This document shows, piece by piece, positions 52,578 to 62,066 of a stretch of DNA of 64,000 bases. The stretch comes from Paenibacillus sp. BK033 (GTDB lineage Bacteria > Bacillota > Bacilli > Paenibacillales > Paenibacillaceae), in contig NZ_SLVP01000005.1 of assembly GCF_004345425.1 (NCBI RefSeq), forward strand, positions 1 through 64,000, given 5' to 3'. Below the pieces are notes generated by a model that worked only from the letters and a program-made list of their open reading frames with translations, was not told where the DNA came from and made no database searches. The position numbers and the translations under genes are program-made. Position 1 is the first letter of the stretch; each line of letters begins with the position of its first letter.

Positions 52578-53350
52578 GAGAGACGTTGCTCGGCGCGGTC
52601 CTTCGAACCAAATTTGCGGAGCAGATGGCGTATCGCAGCCATTTCTTCATCAGTGTACTAATGCTCGTTATCGGAGATCTGATCGTTCCGCTCGTTACGT
52701 TGCTTGTGTACAAGTCGGGCGCTTCGTTTCCCGGGTGGACCATGCATGAGGCGCTGCTAATTCAAGCGGTGTTCGCGTTGTCCAAGGGAATTGCCTTTCC
52801 GTTCTTCTTCGGGATGGTAGGGACTACGCTGGGCCATGTCCGCGAAGGAACGTTTGACCTGCTGCTGCTCCGGCCAAGACCCGTTATGCTGATGGCGATG
52901 ATTACGGGCTTTGACCCGGATGATTTCGGAAGATTGTTCAGCGGCACGGTGTTGTTCGTTTACGCCTTAAACGGGATGGAAACGCCCGGCGGGGGGGCAT
53001 GGCTGCAGTTCGTGCTTCTATTCCTGGCATCGGTAACCATGTTATGCGCGGTATCGCTGTTCTTGTCCGGCATGCTGTTCCGCTGGGTCGGCAGCAGCAG
53101 AGTCTTTGATATATTTGACGCCTTTACAAGCTTCGGCATGTATCCGGGAACCATCTTCTCGAAATCGCTGCAAAATATATTCACTTATGTTCTTCCCGTA
53201 GGCCTGATTGCCTTTGTTCCCGCCGAAGCGCTGCTTGGCCGGACCGGCTGGGGAGGGTTATGGGCGCTGCTGCCGGCTGCAGGTTTCCTGGCGCTCGGGA
53301 TGCTGTATTGGAACCGGATGCTGAGAGGTTACACAAGTGCCGGCGGCTAG
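52574..53350 (+). CDS. ABC-2 type transporter permease 2
   Basis: A 258-residue membrane protein with about six helices, starting in the ATGA overlap with permease 1. Segments LRTKFAEQMAYRSHFFISVL, GHVREGTFDLLLLRPRPVML and GMYPGTIFSKSLQNIFTYVL are typical of the second member of DUF990-type permease pairs. A conserved FDLLLLRP loop probably contacts the ATPase. The ATPase gene follows after 36 bases. Confidence 0.88.
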   Translation: MRETLLGAVLRTKFAEQMAYRSHFFISVLMLVIGDLIVPLVTLLVYKSGASFPGWTMHEALLIQAVFALSKGIAFPFFFGMVGTTLGHVREGTFDLLLLRPRPVMLMAMITGFDPDDFGRLFSGTVLFVYALNGMETPGGGAWLQFVLLFLASVTMLCAVSLFLSGMLFRWVGSSRVFDIFDAFTSFGMYPGTIFSKSLQNIFTYVLPVGLIAFVPAEALLGRTGWGGLWALLPAAGFLALGMLYWNRMLRGYTSAGG

Positions 53351-53386
53351 CCGTAAGCAGTGGATACGAAGGGGAGACGAGTTCGC

Positions 53387-54388
53387 ATGATTGAAGTCAG
53401 AAATCTGACGAAAACCTATACGACCCATGAACGAGGCCACACGCTTCGCGAAGTGACGCGTAATTTGATCAGACGGCCGATGAAGGAGATCAAGGCCGTT
53501 CATGATTTATCTTTTACCGTTCCGCAAGGGGAAATGCTGGCTTTCCTTGGCCCGAACGGAGCGGGGAAGTCAACGACGCTCAAGATTCTGACGGGTGTCC
53601 TGCACCCGACATCGGGTGAGGTAAAAGCGCTGGGGCTTGTTCCGTGGAAGCAGAGAAGACAGTATGTCGGCCGCATTGGCGCCGTCTTCGGACAGAAGTC
53701 GCAGCTGCTATGGGATATTCCTCCCATCGATGCCTTCTATATGAACAAAGCGATATACGGGGTTCCGGAGCGGCAGTATCAGTCCACGTTAAATGAGCTC
53801 ACCGAGCTGCTTGGCGTTGGCGATATCATAAGAAAGCCAACCCGCCAGCTGTCATTAGGCGAGCGTATGAAATGCGAATTTATAATGGCGATGCTGCACC
53901 GGCCGGATATCGTGTTTCTCGATGAACCCACGATTGGGCTGGATATGATTGCGAAGGAGAATATCCGCCATTTTATCCGGAGCATGAACGGACAAGGTGT
54001 TACCTTTCTATTAACCACGCATGACCTGGAGGATGTCGAGCTGCTCGCGGAGCGGGTGATCGTGATCAACCATGGCGAGATTGTGGTGGATGATTCGCTT
54101 GGCGATTTAAGAAGCAGGCTTGGCGACAAGAAGTCTGTCCGTCTGACGACGGAATCCGTCGTGCCGGATATTCGCATCCAGGGGATGACGGTTACGGAGC
54201 GGAAAGGTCCGCTGGAGCTAGCGCTGGAGATTGATACGAGCGTGCTGCCTCTGAAACGTTTCATCCGGGAATTTAACGAGGTCTATGGCATTGTGGACAT
54301 GGCGATTGACGCTATACCGATTGAATCCATTATGAAGGAGCTGTATTTGGCTGAAGCCGCCGTCGAGTCGGCTGCGACTAAGCCATAA
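53387..54388 (+). CDS. ABC-2 type transporter ATP-binding protein
   Basis: A 333-residue protein. Walker A is GPNGAGKST, the Q-loop FGQKSQLLWD, the signature LSLGERMKCE, and Walker B IVFLDEPTIGLD with switch TTHDLEDVE. An insertion near residues 15-35 (ERGHTLREVTRNLIRRPMKE) and a C-terminal regulatory tail (about 230-333) are usual for DUF990-linked ATPases. The frame opens at GTG 53360, but ATG 53387 has GGGGAG upstream and starts the conserved MIEVRNLTKTY. Last gene of the hydrolase/transporter operon. Confidence 0.92.
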   Translation: MIEVRNLTKTYTTHERGHTLREVTRNLIRRPMKEIKAVHDLSFTVPQGEMLAFLGPNGAGKSTTLKILTGVLHPTSGEVKALGLVPWKQRRQYVGRIGAVFGQKSQLLWDIPPIDAFYMNKAIYGVPERQYQSTLNELTELLGVGDIIRKPTRQLSLGERMKCEFIMAMLHRPDIVFLDEPTIGLDMIAKENIRHFIRSMNGQGVTFLLTTHDLEDVELLAERVIVINHGEIVVDDSLGDLRSRLGDKKSVRLTTESVVPDIRIQGMTVTERKGPLELALEIDTSVLPLKRFIREFNEVYGIVDMAIDAIPIESIMKELYLAEAAVESAATKP

Positions 54389-54393
54389 GCGGG

Positions 54394-54427
54394 AAAGGAC
54401 TGCCGTTGCCGGCAGTCCTTTTTTTCA
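54394..54427. terminator. Terminator of the hydrolase/ABC operon
   Basis: AAGGACTGCCG (54395-54405), loop TTGC, CGGCAGTCCTT (54410-54420), then a T run. It also lies just past the stop of the tiny minus-strand gene at 54431. Confidence 0.9.
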
Positions 54428-54430
54428 CTT

Positions 54431-54568
54431 TTATTTGCAAGTATTGTTGCTGCTGTTCTTCTTCGGAACCGATCCGGAATTGTCGGCAAGCTTATCGCCG
54501 AATTGGTCAAGGCGCGAAGGGCTTGCCGCAGGTCCGTCATTATCGGGCTTATTGTTGCGTCCTGTCAT
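54431..54568 (-). CDS. Small hydrophilic protein, 45 residues (hypothetical)
   Basis: A 45-residue polar protein, MTGRNNKPDNDGPAASPSRL followed by DQFGDKLADNSGSVPKKNSS and NNTCK. A perfect GGAGGTGA lies 6 bases before the ATG (minus strand), and the stop sits beside a terminator usable on this strand, so both ends look genuine. It is rich in Asn, Asp, Ser and Lys, disordered and soluble. I recognise no family. It is divergent from the MerR-type gene. Confidence 0.58.
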   Translation of the reverse strand: MTGRNNKPDNDGPAASPSRLDQFGDKLADNSGSVPKKNSSNNTCK

Positions 54569-54669
54569 TATTTCTCACCTCCACCTCTTCTAGATTGAGC
54601 GGGCTTTGGCTAATTCATGCATTGTATAATGAAGGAAATAAAAATTTAAGAAAACAGGCAAAAATGCCG

Positions 54670-54700
54670 TTGACTTTGACGTTACGTCAAGGTGTAGAGT
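54670..54700 (+). promoter_or_regulatory. MerR-type promoter with 19-base spacer and dyad
   Basis: TTGACT (54670-54675), a 19-base spacer and TAGAGT (54695-54700). The spacer contains the dyad TTGACGT-T-ACGTCAA (54676-54690). An over-long spacer filled by an inverted repeat is the hallmark of promoters that MerR-family activators untwist. The MerR gene starts at 54724, which implies autoregulation. Confidence 0.8.
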
Positions 54701-54723
54701 AGGGTTGTCGGGAGGTGAGCAAT

Positions 54724-55491
54724 ATGGAATATACCGTACAGAAGCTGGGACAGCTCGCGGGCGTAAGCACAAGAACCTTGCGGTATTACGATGAACTTGG
54801 ACTGTTAAAGCCGGCAAGAGTCAGTTCGTCCGGGTACCGGATTTACGGGCAGGCGGAGGTGGATCTGCTGCAGCAGATATTATTCTTCCGCGAGCTTGGT
54901 CTAGGTCTTGAGCAAATCAGGCAGATCATTCATGATCCGGCTTTCGATAAGTCGACTGCGCTGAAGGAGCACCGCGAGCAGCTTCTCGACAGAAGGCGGC
55001 AGCTGGATGTCCTGATCCGGAATGTCGAGCAATCCATTGAGCATGCGGAAGGGAGAATGACTATGTCTGACCAACAAAAATTCGAAGGCTTCAAGCAGAA
55101 GCTGATTGTTGAGAACGAGAGGAAATACGGCAAGGAAATCCGGGAGAAATACGGCGAGGATGCCGTAAACGCGTCCAATGCGAAGCTGAGCAACATGACG
55201 CAGGAGCAGTATGATGAAGTAACACGGCTTGGTGAAGAGATCAAAACCGCCTTGGCGGAAGCCATTAAAACCGGTGATCCCGCGGGAGAGCTGGCGCAGA
55301 AAACGGCGGAGCTTCACAAGCGTTGGCTGATGTATTATTGGAAGGAGTACTCGAAGGAAGCTCATGCCGGATTATCCCAAATGTATGTGGATGATGAACG
55401 GTTCACCGCCTACTACGATACCGATCAGCCCGGAGCGGCTGCTTTCTTGAGGGACGCCATTCATATCTACACGGGCGTGAAGAAGGCGTAG
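54724..55491 (+). CDS. MerR-family regulator with TipAS-like effector domain
   Basis: A 255-residue protein. The N-terminal MerR HTH covers about residues 1-70 (YTVQKLGQLAGVSTRTLRYY; DELGLLKPARVSSSGYRIY), followed by a dimerising coiled coil (about 75-110). The C-terminal region (about 120-255) is a TipAS-type antibiotic-recognition domain (KYGKEIREKYGEDAVNASNA; HKRWLMYYWKEYSKEAHAGL). TipA-like regulators are activated by thiopeptides and other drugs. GGGAGG precedes ATG 54724 (GTG 54715 is within that site). The 19-base-spacer promoter indicates autoregulation. Confidence 0.92.
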   Translation: MEYTVQKLGQLAGVSTRTLRYYDELGLLKPARVSSSGYRIYGQAEVDLLQQILFFRELGLGLEQIRQIIHDPAFDKSTALKEHREQLLDRRRQLDVLIRNVEQSIEHAEGRMTMSDQQKFEGFKQKLIVENERKYGKEIREKYGEDAVNASNAKLSNMTQEQYDEVTRLGEEIKTALAEAIKTGDPAGELAQKTAELHKRWLMYYWKEYSKEAHAGLSQMYVDDERFTAYYDTDQPGAAAFLRDAIHIYTGVKKA

Positions 55492-55512
55492 TCCCAGTAA
55501 ACTGAATGTAAG

Positions 55513-55563
55513 AGGGGTTATCCCAGTGTCATATTCATGACTCACGGGACAGCTCCTTTTTTA
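55513..55563 (+). terminator. Imperfect terminator after the MerR gene
   Basis: TCCCAGTGTCAT-ATTC-ATGACTCACGGGA forms a stem with a few mismatches, extended by GAG/CTC and followed by TTTTTT (about 55557-55562). Confidence 0.6.
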
Positions 55564-55660
55564 TTGCGCGCGGCATGTTAGCGTTAGGCTCCTTCATATA
55601 TTGATAGTGGTTCGGAATCCGTCGAATAGGTTGTCCTTTTGCGGAAAGGGGGAGGGGGAG

Positions 55661-56758
55661 ATGCGGTTTCAGCTGGACGAGGAATATGAGCTGACGCGTG
55701 CGGCTGTAAGGGATTTTGCGGAAAGCGAGCTCGCCCGGGGGGCGGTTGAGCGAGATGAGCTTGAACGGTTTGACCGCCGCTTGTTCGACGATATGGCGGA
55801 AATGGGCTTAACGGGGATTCCGATTGCGGAGGAGTGGGGCGGAGCGGGAAGCGACATACTCGCTTATTCGATTGTCTTGGAAGAGCTTGCACGGGTATGT
55901 GCTTCCACCTCGGCTGTGCTTGGGGCGCATACAACAGCGGCGTGGGTGCTTGCCAAGCATGGAAGCGAGCATTTGCGGGAGACAAATTTAATGCCATTAA
56001 CTACCGGAAAAAGACTCGGAACTATTGCTTATTCGCATCCGACTCTAAGGGGGAAAAGGACGGCTGCAGACACCTATAATCTTGTCGGATCTATTCCGTC
56101 CGTCGAGTTGGCTGGCATTGCGGATGATTATATAGGGCTCATCAGGCACCGGTCCGGAGAACTTTCGCTCAGCATTCTTTCGGGTGACAGTCCCGGCTTA
56201 ACCTGCGAGCCTCGGAAAAGCAAGCTTGGTTTGCGGGGAATGCCAAGCGCGGAGCTTCGTTTTCAATCGGTTGACTGTTATTTATTTAATGTGGTTAAGG
56301 GAAACAAGGAACCAAGCGCTGAAGATGTATTTAACGGCATTAACGTTATGCGTGATCTTAGCGCGGCTGCTCAAGCTACGGGAATTGCCCAGGGGGCATT
56401 GGATGCCGCTTTAGCCTACGCGAAGGAACGAACGCAATTCGGTAAACCGATCGGACGCCAGCAAGGCATTGCGTTTAAACTGGCGGATATGGCGGCGAAT
56501 GTGGAGGCATCAAGGTGGCTTGTCTATGATGCGGCCTGGTCCGTTGACAGAGGCCTGTCAGGCAGCTCGAAGGCAGCCATGGCTAAGCTTTACGGGATCA
56601 GACACGCGGTTGCGACGGCCATCGAGGCGGTACAGATTTTTGGGGGATACGGCTATATGCGCGAATACCTCGTAGAACGTTATCTGCGGGATGCCAAAGG
56701 TCTGGAAGCTGCCTCGGCGCAGTCGTACCCGGCTATTTTAAGCTTGGAGTCGGAATAG
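55661..56758 (+). CDS. Divergent acyl-CoA dehydrogenase homologue lacking the catalytic Glu
   Basis: A 365-residue protein with the overall acyl-CoA dehydrogenase fold: N-terminal helical domain ([20 protein letters not shown]), a beta middle domain and a C-terminal helical domain ([40 protein letters not shown]). The middle domain is eroded: the FAD-contacting ALTEPxAGSD text is replaced by [14 protein letters not shown]. The YEGTxxIxR segment with the catalytic Glu reads AASAQSYPA, placing Ser352 at the Glu position. It is probably inactive or altered in chemistry. It heads the mmg operon, 14 bases before the thiolase. ATG 55661 follows an AAAGGGGGAGGGGGAG tract. Confidence 0.85.
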   Translation: MRFQLDEEYELTRAAVRDFAESELARGAVERDELERFDRRLFDDMAEMGLTGIPIAEEWGGAGSDILAYSIVLEELARVCASTSAVLGAHTTAAWVLAKHGSEHLRETNLMPLTTGKRLGTIAYSHPTLRGKRTAADTYNLVGSIPSVELAGIADDYIGLIRHRSGELSLSILSGDSPGLTCEPRKSKLGLRGMPSAELRFQSVDCYLFNVVKGNKEPSAEDVFNGINVMRDLSAAAQATGIAQGALDAALAYAKERTQFGKPIGRQQGIAFKLADMAANVEASRWLVYDAAWSVDRGLSGSSKAAMAKLYGIRHAVATAIEAVQIFGGYGYMREYLVERYLRDAKGLEAASAQSYPAILSLESE

Positions 56759-56772
56759 GAGGATCGGACGGC

Positions 56773-57951
56773 ATGTCTAATCGTCAGTCAGTCATCGTAG
56801 CAGGAGCAAGAACGGCATTTGGCAAGTTTGGCGGCCAGTTCAAATCCGTACCAGCCGTTCAGCTTGGGGCTGCCGCGATTACGGGCGCCTTGCAAAGATC
56901 CGGTATTTCGCCCGGTCAAGTAGATGGCGTCATTATGGGGATGGTGCTTCAGGCGGGAGCCGGTCAGATTCCGTCCAGGCAAGCGGCGAGGCTGGCGGGT
57001 CTAAGCTGGGAAGTACCGTCGGAAACGATAAACAAGGTATGCGCATCGGGCATGCGGGCCATAACGATGGCCGATCAAATGGTGCGTTCCGGTGATGCCC
57101 GGATCGTTGTGGCAGGCGGAATGGAAAGTATGAGTCGCACCCCGTATGCCGTTCCAACGGCGAGATGGGGCGCTAGAATGGGCAATACGGCACTCGTTGA
57201 TCTGATGAATCATGACGGCTTGTTTTGCGCGTTCCATCAGGTGCCGATGGGCTCGCTGGGCAACCGGGTGGCAGACGAGTTTAATGTCGGACGTCAAGAG
57301 CAGGACGATTGGGCGCTTCGCAGCCACTTGCGCGCGGTAGCCGCTCGGCAGAGCGGCCGCTTTGCCGAGGAAATCGTTCCCGTTATCCTCGATGACGGGA
57401 CGGAGCATGCTGCCGACGAGTGTCCCCGTCCGGATACGGATGCGGCAAAGCTGGCCCGATTAAAGCCCGCCTTCGACCGGACCGGGACGATTACGGCCGG
57501 CAATGCTCCCGGTGTGAATGACGGGGCTGCCGCGGTAACGGTCATGTCTTCGGAGGAAGCCGTTCGTCTTGGCGTTAAGCCGCTTGCGACCGTAATCGGG
57601 CATGCTTCGGCAGGCGCGGAAGCGGCGTATCTGGCAACCGTCCCGGCGCTTGCGATCCGCAAGCTTCTGAAGCAGACGGGGGTTCCGCTGGAGAAGATCG
57701 ATCTTATTGAAGTGAACGAAGCCTTCGCTTCGGTGGTGCTGATCAGCGGTCAAATGCTTGGCTGGGATCCCGAAAAGGTAAACGTTAACGGCGGGGCGAT
57801 CGCGCTTGGACATCCGATTGGCGCAAGCGGCGCCCGCATTGTCCTGACGCTGATTCACGAGCTGAAGCGGCGGGGAGGCGGATTAGGGATCGCCGCGATT
57901 TGCAGCGGCGGAGCGCAAGGCGACGCGATGTTGCTGCAGGTTGATGCTTGA
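56773..57951 (+). CDS. mmgA: Acetyl-CoA acetyltransferase (thiolase), MmgA-type
   Basis: A 392-residue degradative-type thiolase. The acyl-accepting Cys90 is in [27 protein letters not shown] (His) and CSGGAQGDA (second Cys) complete the active site. It cleaves or condenses acetoacetyl-CoA-type substrates in fatty-acid metabolism. Order and neighbours match the mmg (mother-cell metabolic gene) operon of B. subtilis, where sigma E drives expression. I see no convincing sigma-E promoter upstream here. GGAGGATCGGACGGC precedes the ATG. Confidence 0.93.
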   Translation: MSNRQSVIVAGARTAFGKFGGQFKSVPAVQLGAAAITGALQRSGISPGQVDGVIMGMVLQAGAGQIPSRQAARLAGLSWEVPSETINKVCASGMRAITMADQMVRSGDARIVVAGGMESMSRTPYAVPTARWGARMGNTALVDLMNHDGLFCAFHQVPMGSLGNRVADEFNVGRQEQDDWALRSHLRAVAARQSGRFAEEIVPVILDDGTEHAADECPRPDTDAAKLARLKPAFDRTGTITAGNAPGVNDGAAAVTVMSSEEAVRLGVKPLATVIGHASAGAEAAYLATVPALAIRKLLKQTGVPLEKIDLIEVNEAFASVVLISGQMLGWDPEKVNVNGGAIALGHPIGASGARIVLTLIHELKRRGGGLGIAAICSGGAQGDAMLLQVDA

Positions 57952-57983
57952 ACGAAAGCTTGAACGAGAACGGGGTGAAGGCG

Positions 57984-58847
57984 ATGGAGCAGGTACGGCA
58001 AATCCGTCAGGTGACCGTTCTGGGAGCCGGGCAAATGGGAAGCGGCATCGCCCAGACTTTGGCGCAATACGGCTATGAGACCGCGCTTTACGATATTACG
58101 GAAGCGGCGGTTGAGCGGGGAATGTACGCGATCGGAAGCTCCCTGGAACGGTTCGTCAAGAAAGGACGGCTGACAAAGGAGCAGCAGGAAGCCGCCATGC
58201 GGTTGCTGACGCCGGTTGTTACGCTGGAAGCCTGCCGGCAATCCGACTTTGTGATTGAAGCCATCCCTGAACAGCTGGAGCTCAAACGGAAGCTGTTCAA
58301 GGAATTGGACCGTCTATGCCCGCCGCATGCCATTCTTGCGACAAATACCTCTTCGCTGTCGGTTACGGCTATCGCTGGCGTGACGAAACGCCCCTCGCAG
58401 GTGATTGGCATGCATTTTATGAATCCGGTTCCGGTAATGGCGCTTGTGGAAGTGATTCGGGGGCTTGCCACCTCTGCCGAAACGCTGGCAGCGACGGTTG
58501 CCCTTGCCGAATCGCTTGGGAAGACGGCGGTACGGGTTGATGATTATCCGGGCTTTATCTCGAACCGGATTCTCATGCCGATGATTAACGAGGCGGTGTA
58601 TGCCGTATATGAAGGCGTGGCAACGCCTGAAGCGGTGGATCGGATTATGAAGCTGGGCATGAATCATCCGATGGGCCCGCTTGCTCTCGCGGACTTTATC
58701 GGGCTGGATACTTGCTTGTACATTATGGAGACGCTGCACGAGGGGTTTGGCGATTCGAAGTATCGGCCGTGCCCGCTGCTGCGCAACTATGTTTCCGCCG
58801 GCTGGTTAGGGAAGAAAACCGGGAAGGGCTTTTACAACTACGATTAG
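57984..58847 (+). CDS. mmgB: 3-hydroxybutyryl-CoA dehydrogenase, MmgB-type
   Basis: A 287-residue NAD-dependent enzyme. The dinucleotide loop VTVLGAGQMGSGIAQTLAQY is at about residues 9-28, ATNTSSLSVTAIA near 118, catalytic-His motif HFMNPVPVM near 140, and DDYPGFISNRILMPMINEA. It oxidises 3-hydroxyacyl-CoA to 3-ketoacyl-CoA for the thiolase encoded upstream. The frame can start at TTG 57948 inside the thiolase end; ATG 57984 after GGGGTGAAGG gives the normal N-terminus. Second enzyme of the mmg operon. Confidence 0.93.
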   Translation: MEQVRQIRQVTVLGAGQMGSGIAQTLAQYGYETALYDITEAAVERGMYAIGSSLERFVKKGRLTKEQQEAAMRLLTPVVTLEACRQSDFVIEAIPEQLELKRKLFKELDRLCPPHAILATNTSSLSVTAIAGVTKRPSQVIGMHFMNPVPVMALVEVIRGLATSAETLAATVALAESLGKTAVRVDDYPGFISNRILMPMINEAVYAVYEGVATPEAVDRIMKLGMNHPMGPLALADFIGLDTCLYIMETLHEGFGDSKYRPCPLLRNYVSAGWLGKKTGKGFYNYD

Positions 58848-58874
58848 AATCGCACCCGAAAGGAGCGATTGTCC

Positions 58875-59999
58875 ATGGAACTCCGGTTTACGAAGGAGCA
58901 GCAAGCAATCCGGCAGGCTATTCGGCGGTTTGCCGCTCAGGAAATCGCATTGGCCGTGCCACGTATGGAATCCGAGGAGCGGTTTCCTGCCGAGATCATC
59001 CGCAGGATGGCGGAGCGGGAGTGGATGGGAATCCCCGTTCCGAAGCAGTGGGGCGGTGCCGGATCGGATTTTATCTCTTATATTATCGCGATTAACGAAG
59101 TGTCGAGAGTCAGCGCTGCGGTTGGCGTTATCTTATCCGTGCACACCTCCGTATGCACGCTTCCCATTCTGAATTACGGCACGGAGGAGCAGCGCGGGCA
59201 ATTCGTGCGAAAGCTGGCTTCCGGCGAGTGGATTGGGGCCTTTGCTTTAACGGAGCCGCATGCGGGCTCGGATGCTGCGGCTATACGGACGTCAGCCGAA
59301 CGGAAAGGCGACCATTATGAACTAAACGGCTCCAAGCTGTTTATTACCAACGCCGGGGCGGCCGGGGTATACGTCGTATTTGCCGTCACGGACGGGACGA
59401 AGCGTGCAGGCGGCATTACCGCATTTATCGTGCCGGGGGATGCGAAGGGGCTTCATATCGGCAAGCCGGAACGGAAAATGGGTCTACATGGCTCCAATAC
59501 CTGCGAGCTGCATTTCGAACAGCTGCGTATTCCCGCAGAGTACCGGCTGGGACGGGACGGCGAAGGATTCGCGATTGCCAAAGGCTCGCTTGACGGCGGC
59601 CGCATCGGCATAGCCGCGCAAGCGCTTGGAATTGCGGAAGCCTCGATACAGCTCCTCCGCGATCGGTTTGGTCCGCCAAAGGGCTCTCCCTATACTTCCC
59701 GGGACACCGAGCTGGCGGAGCTTCTGGCAAGAACGGCGGCCGCCAGGCTCCTGGTCTACCGTGCCGCTTCGCTTCGGCAGGAAGGCAGGCCTTGCACGAA
59801 GGAAGCGTCAATGGCCAAGATGTTTGCTTCCGATACGGCCGTTGCCGTGTCCGGAGCAGCCGTCCGGCTGTTGGGCGAAGAGGGGTTATCCAAGGAGCAT
59901 CCCGCCGAACGGCTGTTCAGAGATGCCAAGGTAACGCAAATTTACGAGGGTACCAATGAAATTCACCGCCTTGTGATCAGCGGCAGATTGATGAAATGA
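58875..59999 (+). CDS. mmgC: Acyl-CoA dehydrogenase, MmgC-type
   Basis: A 374-residue flavoenzyme with all expected motifs: [14 protein letters not shown] for FAD and substrate contact, [21 protein letters not shown], and the catalytic Glu358 in YEGTNEIHR. It introduces the 2,3-double bond in acyl-CoA. This is the active counterpart of the degenerate homologue at 55661. AAAGGAG lies 9 bases before ATG 58875. The stop overlaps the methylisocitrate lyase frame by ATGA. Confidence 0.93.
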   Translation: MELRFTKEQQAIRQAIRRFAAQEIALAVPRMESEERFPAEIIRRMAEREWMGIPVPKQWGGAGSDFISYIIAINEVSRVSAAVGVILSVHTSVCTLPILNYGTEEQRGQFVRKLASGEWIGAFALTEPHAGSDAAAIRTSAERKGDHYELNGSKLFITNAGAAGVYVVFAVTDGTKRAGGITAFIVPGDAKGLHIGKPERKMGLHGSNTCELHFEQLRIPAEYRLGRDGEGFAIAKGSLDGGRIGIAAQALGIAEASIQLLRDRFGPPKGSPYTSRDTELAELLARTAAARLLVYRAASLRQEGRPCTKEASMAKMFASDTAVAVSGAAVRLLGEEGLSKEHPAERLFRDAKVTQIYEGTNEIHRLVISGRLMK

Positions 60000-60010
60000 A
60001 GGTGACTTGT

Positions 60011-60910
60011 ATGCGAAGTAGCCCCGGACTTAAGCTTCGGGAAGCGATTCAGGCGGAGCAGCCTCTTCAGGTGGCGGGGGCGATAAATGCGTATGCCGCC
60101 ATGATGGCGGAGCAGGTAGGCTTTCGCGCGTTGTATTTATCCGGTGCGGGTGTCGCCAATGCTTCCTTTGGTTTTCCTGACCTGGGAATAACGACGCTTC
60201 AGGACGTGCTTGAGGATATTCGCCGGATTACGAACGTAACGGAGCTGCCGTTGCTAGTCGATATCGATACCGGCTTTGGCGGTGCCTTTCAGATCGCCAG
60301 AACGATAAAGGAAGTGCAGAGAGCCGGCGTTGCGGCCGTCCATATCGAGGACCAGGCAGCGGAAAAAAGATGCGGTCACCGCCCCAACAAGGCCATGGTG
60401 CGGACGGAAGAGATGGTCGACCGGATCAAAGCCGCGGTAGACGCAAAGACCGACGGCAGCTTTGTCGTTATGGCGAGAACGGATGCTCTGGCTTCCGAAG
60501 GGCTTGAGGCCGCCATTGAGCGTGCCCAGAGGTATGTGGAAGCGGGAGCCGATATGCTTTTTCCCGAAGCGGTAGGCAGTCTGGACGAATACAAGAGGTT
60601 TGCCGAGGCCGTGAAGGTACCTATTCTGGCGAATATAACGGAATTCGGAAAAACGCCGCTGTTCACCGTGGAACAGCTCCGGGATGCGGGAGTCAGCCTG
60701 GCGCTGTACCCTTTATCGGCGTTTCGGGCCATGAACGCTGCGGCGCTGCGCGTCTACCGCGCAATTCGCGAAGAGGGTTCGCAGCAGAAGGTCGTTGATC
60801 TGATGCAGACGCGGGCGGAGCTGTACGATTTTCTTCACTATTATGACTATGAACATAAGCTTGACGCGTTGTTTGGAGCGGAGCAAAAGGAGGAGAAGGG
60901 AGAGGGGTAG
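60011..60910 (+). CDS. prpB: Methylisocitrate lyase
   Basis: A 299-residue member of the isocitrate lyase/PEP mutase superfamily. The catalytic loop [10 protein letters not shown] has Cys121. [31 protein letters not shown] and [11 protein letters not shown] are conserved active-site strands. It splits 2-methylisocitrate into pyruvate and succinate, the last step of the methylcitrate cycle (YqiQ in B. subtilis). The frame begins at 59996 (ATGA overlap), but AAGGTGA 5 bases before ATG 60011 suggests the real start. In B. subtilis this gene is last in the operon; here it precedes mmgD. Confidence 0.92.
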   Translation: MRSSPGLKLREAIQAEQPLQVAGAINAYAAMMAEQVGFRALYLSGAGVANASFGFPDLGITTLQDVLEDIRRITNVTELPLLVDIDTGFGGAFQIARTIKEVQRAGVAAVHIEDQAAEKRCGHRPNKAMVRTEEMVDRIKAAVDAKTDGSFVVMARTDALASEGLEAAIERAQRYVEAGADMLFPEAVGSLDEYKRFAEAVKVPILANITEFGKTPLFTVEQLRDAGVSLALYPLSAFRAMNAAALRVYRAIREEGSQQKVVDLMQTRAELYDFLHYYDYEHKLDALFGAEQKEEKGEG

Positions 60911-60911
60911 T

Positions 60912-62030
60912 ATGCCGGTACCCAAGCAAGGAGGCCTTGCGGCTGTTATCGCCGGCCAGACTCGAATTTCGACGGTCGGCAAGGAAGGGAAGGGATTATC
61001 GTACCGCGGTTATTCCATCTACGATTTAGCCCGATTCGCAGCCTTTGAGGAGACAGCTTATTTACTCTTGTACGGATGGCTTCCGGATGCCGAGCAGCTT
61101 GGCATGTTCCGGAAGCAGCTCGCCTCAAGCCGGGAGCTGCCGCCCGCTTTAACCGGCATACTCGAGCTGCTGCCTGGCAGCACCCATCCGATGGATGTGC
61201 TCCGGACCGGCTATTCTGCCCTTGCCTCGTTCGAGCCGGAGGAGGAAGGGCGCTTGGCTTTGGATATTGCGATCCGGTTGATTGGCTGCACGTCATCGAT
61301 TCTGTTGTACTGGTATCACTACCAGAATCGAGGCATACGAATCGACACGGCCGGAGCCGGTGGCGATACGGCTGCGCATTTTTTGCAGCTGCTGCATCAG
61401 AAGGAGCCGGAGGAGCAGCATGCCAAAGCGCTGGATGTTTCCCTGACGTTATACGCGGAGCATGAATTCAATGCCTCTACGTTCGCGGCAAGGGTTACGG
61501 CCTCCACGCTATCCGATTATTATTCCGCGATTACAACCGGAGTGGGCACGCTGCGCGGACCGCTGCACGGCGGTGCCAACGAGGCGGCGATGGCGCTCAT
61601 TGAGCGATACGACAATCCGGATGACGCGGAGGCGGGTATTCTGGAGGCTCTTCGGCAAAAGCAGCTGATCATGGGGTTCGGCCATCGCGTCTACTCGGTT
61701 TCGGATCCCCGCTCCGATGTGATTAAGGAGTGGGCGCTTGCCCTGTCGGAGCAGGCCGGCGACCGGAAGCTGTACGAGATTTCCGAGAGAATCGAACAGG
61801 TGATGCGCCGCGAGAAGAAGCTGTTCCCCAATCTGGATTTCTACAGCGCTTCGGCGTACTTTCATTTGGGGATTCCCACACCGTTATTTACTCCTGTCTT
61901 TGTGTTGTCCCGTCTTGCGGGTTGGTCGGCGCATGTCATGGAGCAGCGGGCAGGGAACCGGATTATCCGTCCAAGCGCCGATTATATCGGACCCGATCCG
62001 CAGGAGTGGCTGCCGCTCGATCAGCGCTAG
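60912..62030 (+). CDS. mmgD: 2-methylcitrate synthase/citrate synthase, MmgD-type
   Basis: A 372-residue citrate synthase family enzyme. Catalytic residues are visible: His219 in LHGGANEAA, His258 in GFGHRVY and Asp309 in NLDFYSA. ISTVGKEGKGLSYRGYSIYD is the usual N-terminal text of the short Gram-positive type. It condenses propionyl-CoA (or acetyl-CoA) with oxaloacetate. The start ATG 60912 is 1 base after the lyase stop, with AGAGGGG upstream; an open frame to 60843 lies inside the lyase gene. Confidence 0.93.
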   Translation: MPVPKQGGLAAVIAGQTRISTVGKEGKGLSYRGYSIYDLARFAAFEETAYLLLYGWLPDAEQLGMFRKQLASSRELPPALTGILELLPGSTHPMDVLRTGYSALASFEPEEEGRLALDIAIRLIGCTSSILLYWYHYQNRGIRIDTAGAGGDTAAHFLQLLHQKEPEEQHAKALDVSLTLYAEHEFNASTFAARVTASTLSDYYSAITTGVGTLRGPLHGGANEAAMALIERYDNPDDAEAGILEALRQKQLIMGFGHRVYSVSDPRSDVIKEWALALSEQAGDRKLYEISERIEQVMRREKKLFPNLDFYSASAYFHLGIPTPLFTPVFVLSRLAGWSAHVMEQRAGNRIIRPSADYIGPDPQEWLPLDQR

Positions 62031-62066
62031 TTCAGTGACGACCTGTCAGGAAGGAGCACGACTTAA

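Noticed and set aside
55564..55660. Sigma-E promoter upstream of the mmg operon
   Set aside because: TCATATATT at 55594 resembles a -35 and AATAGGTT at 55625 a -10, but they are 24 bases apart, too far for sigma E.
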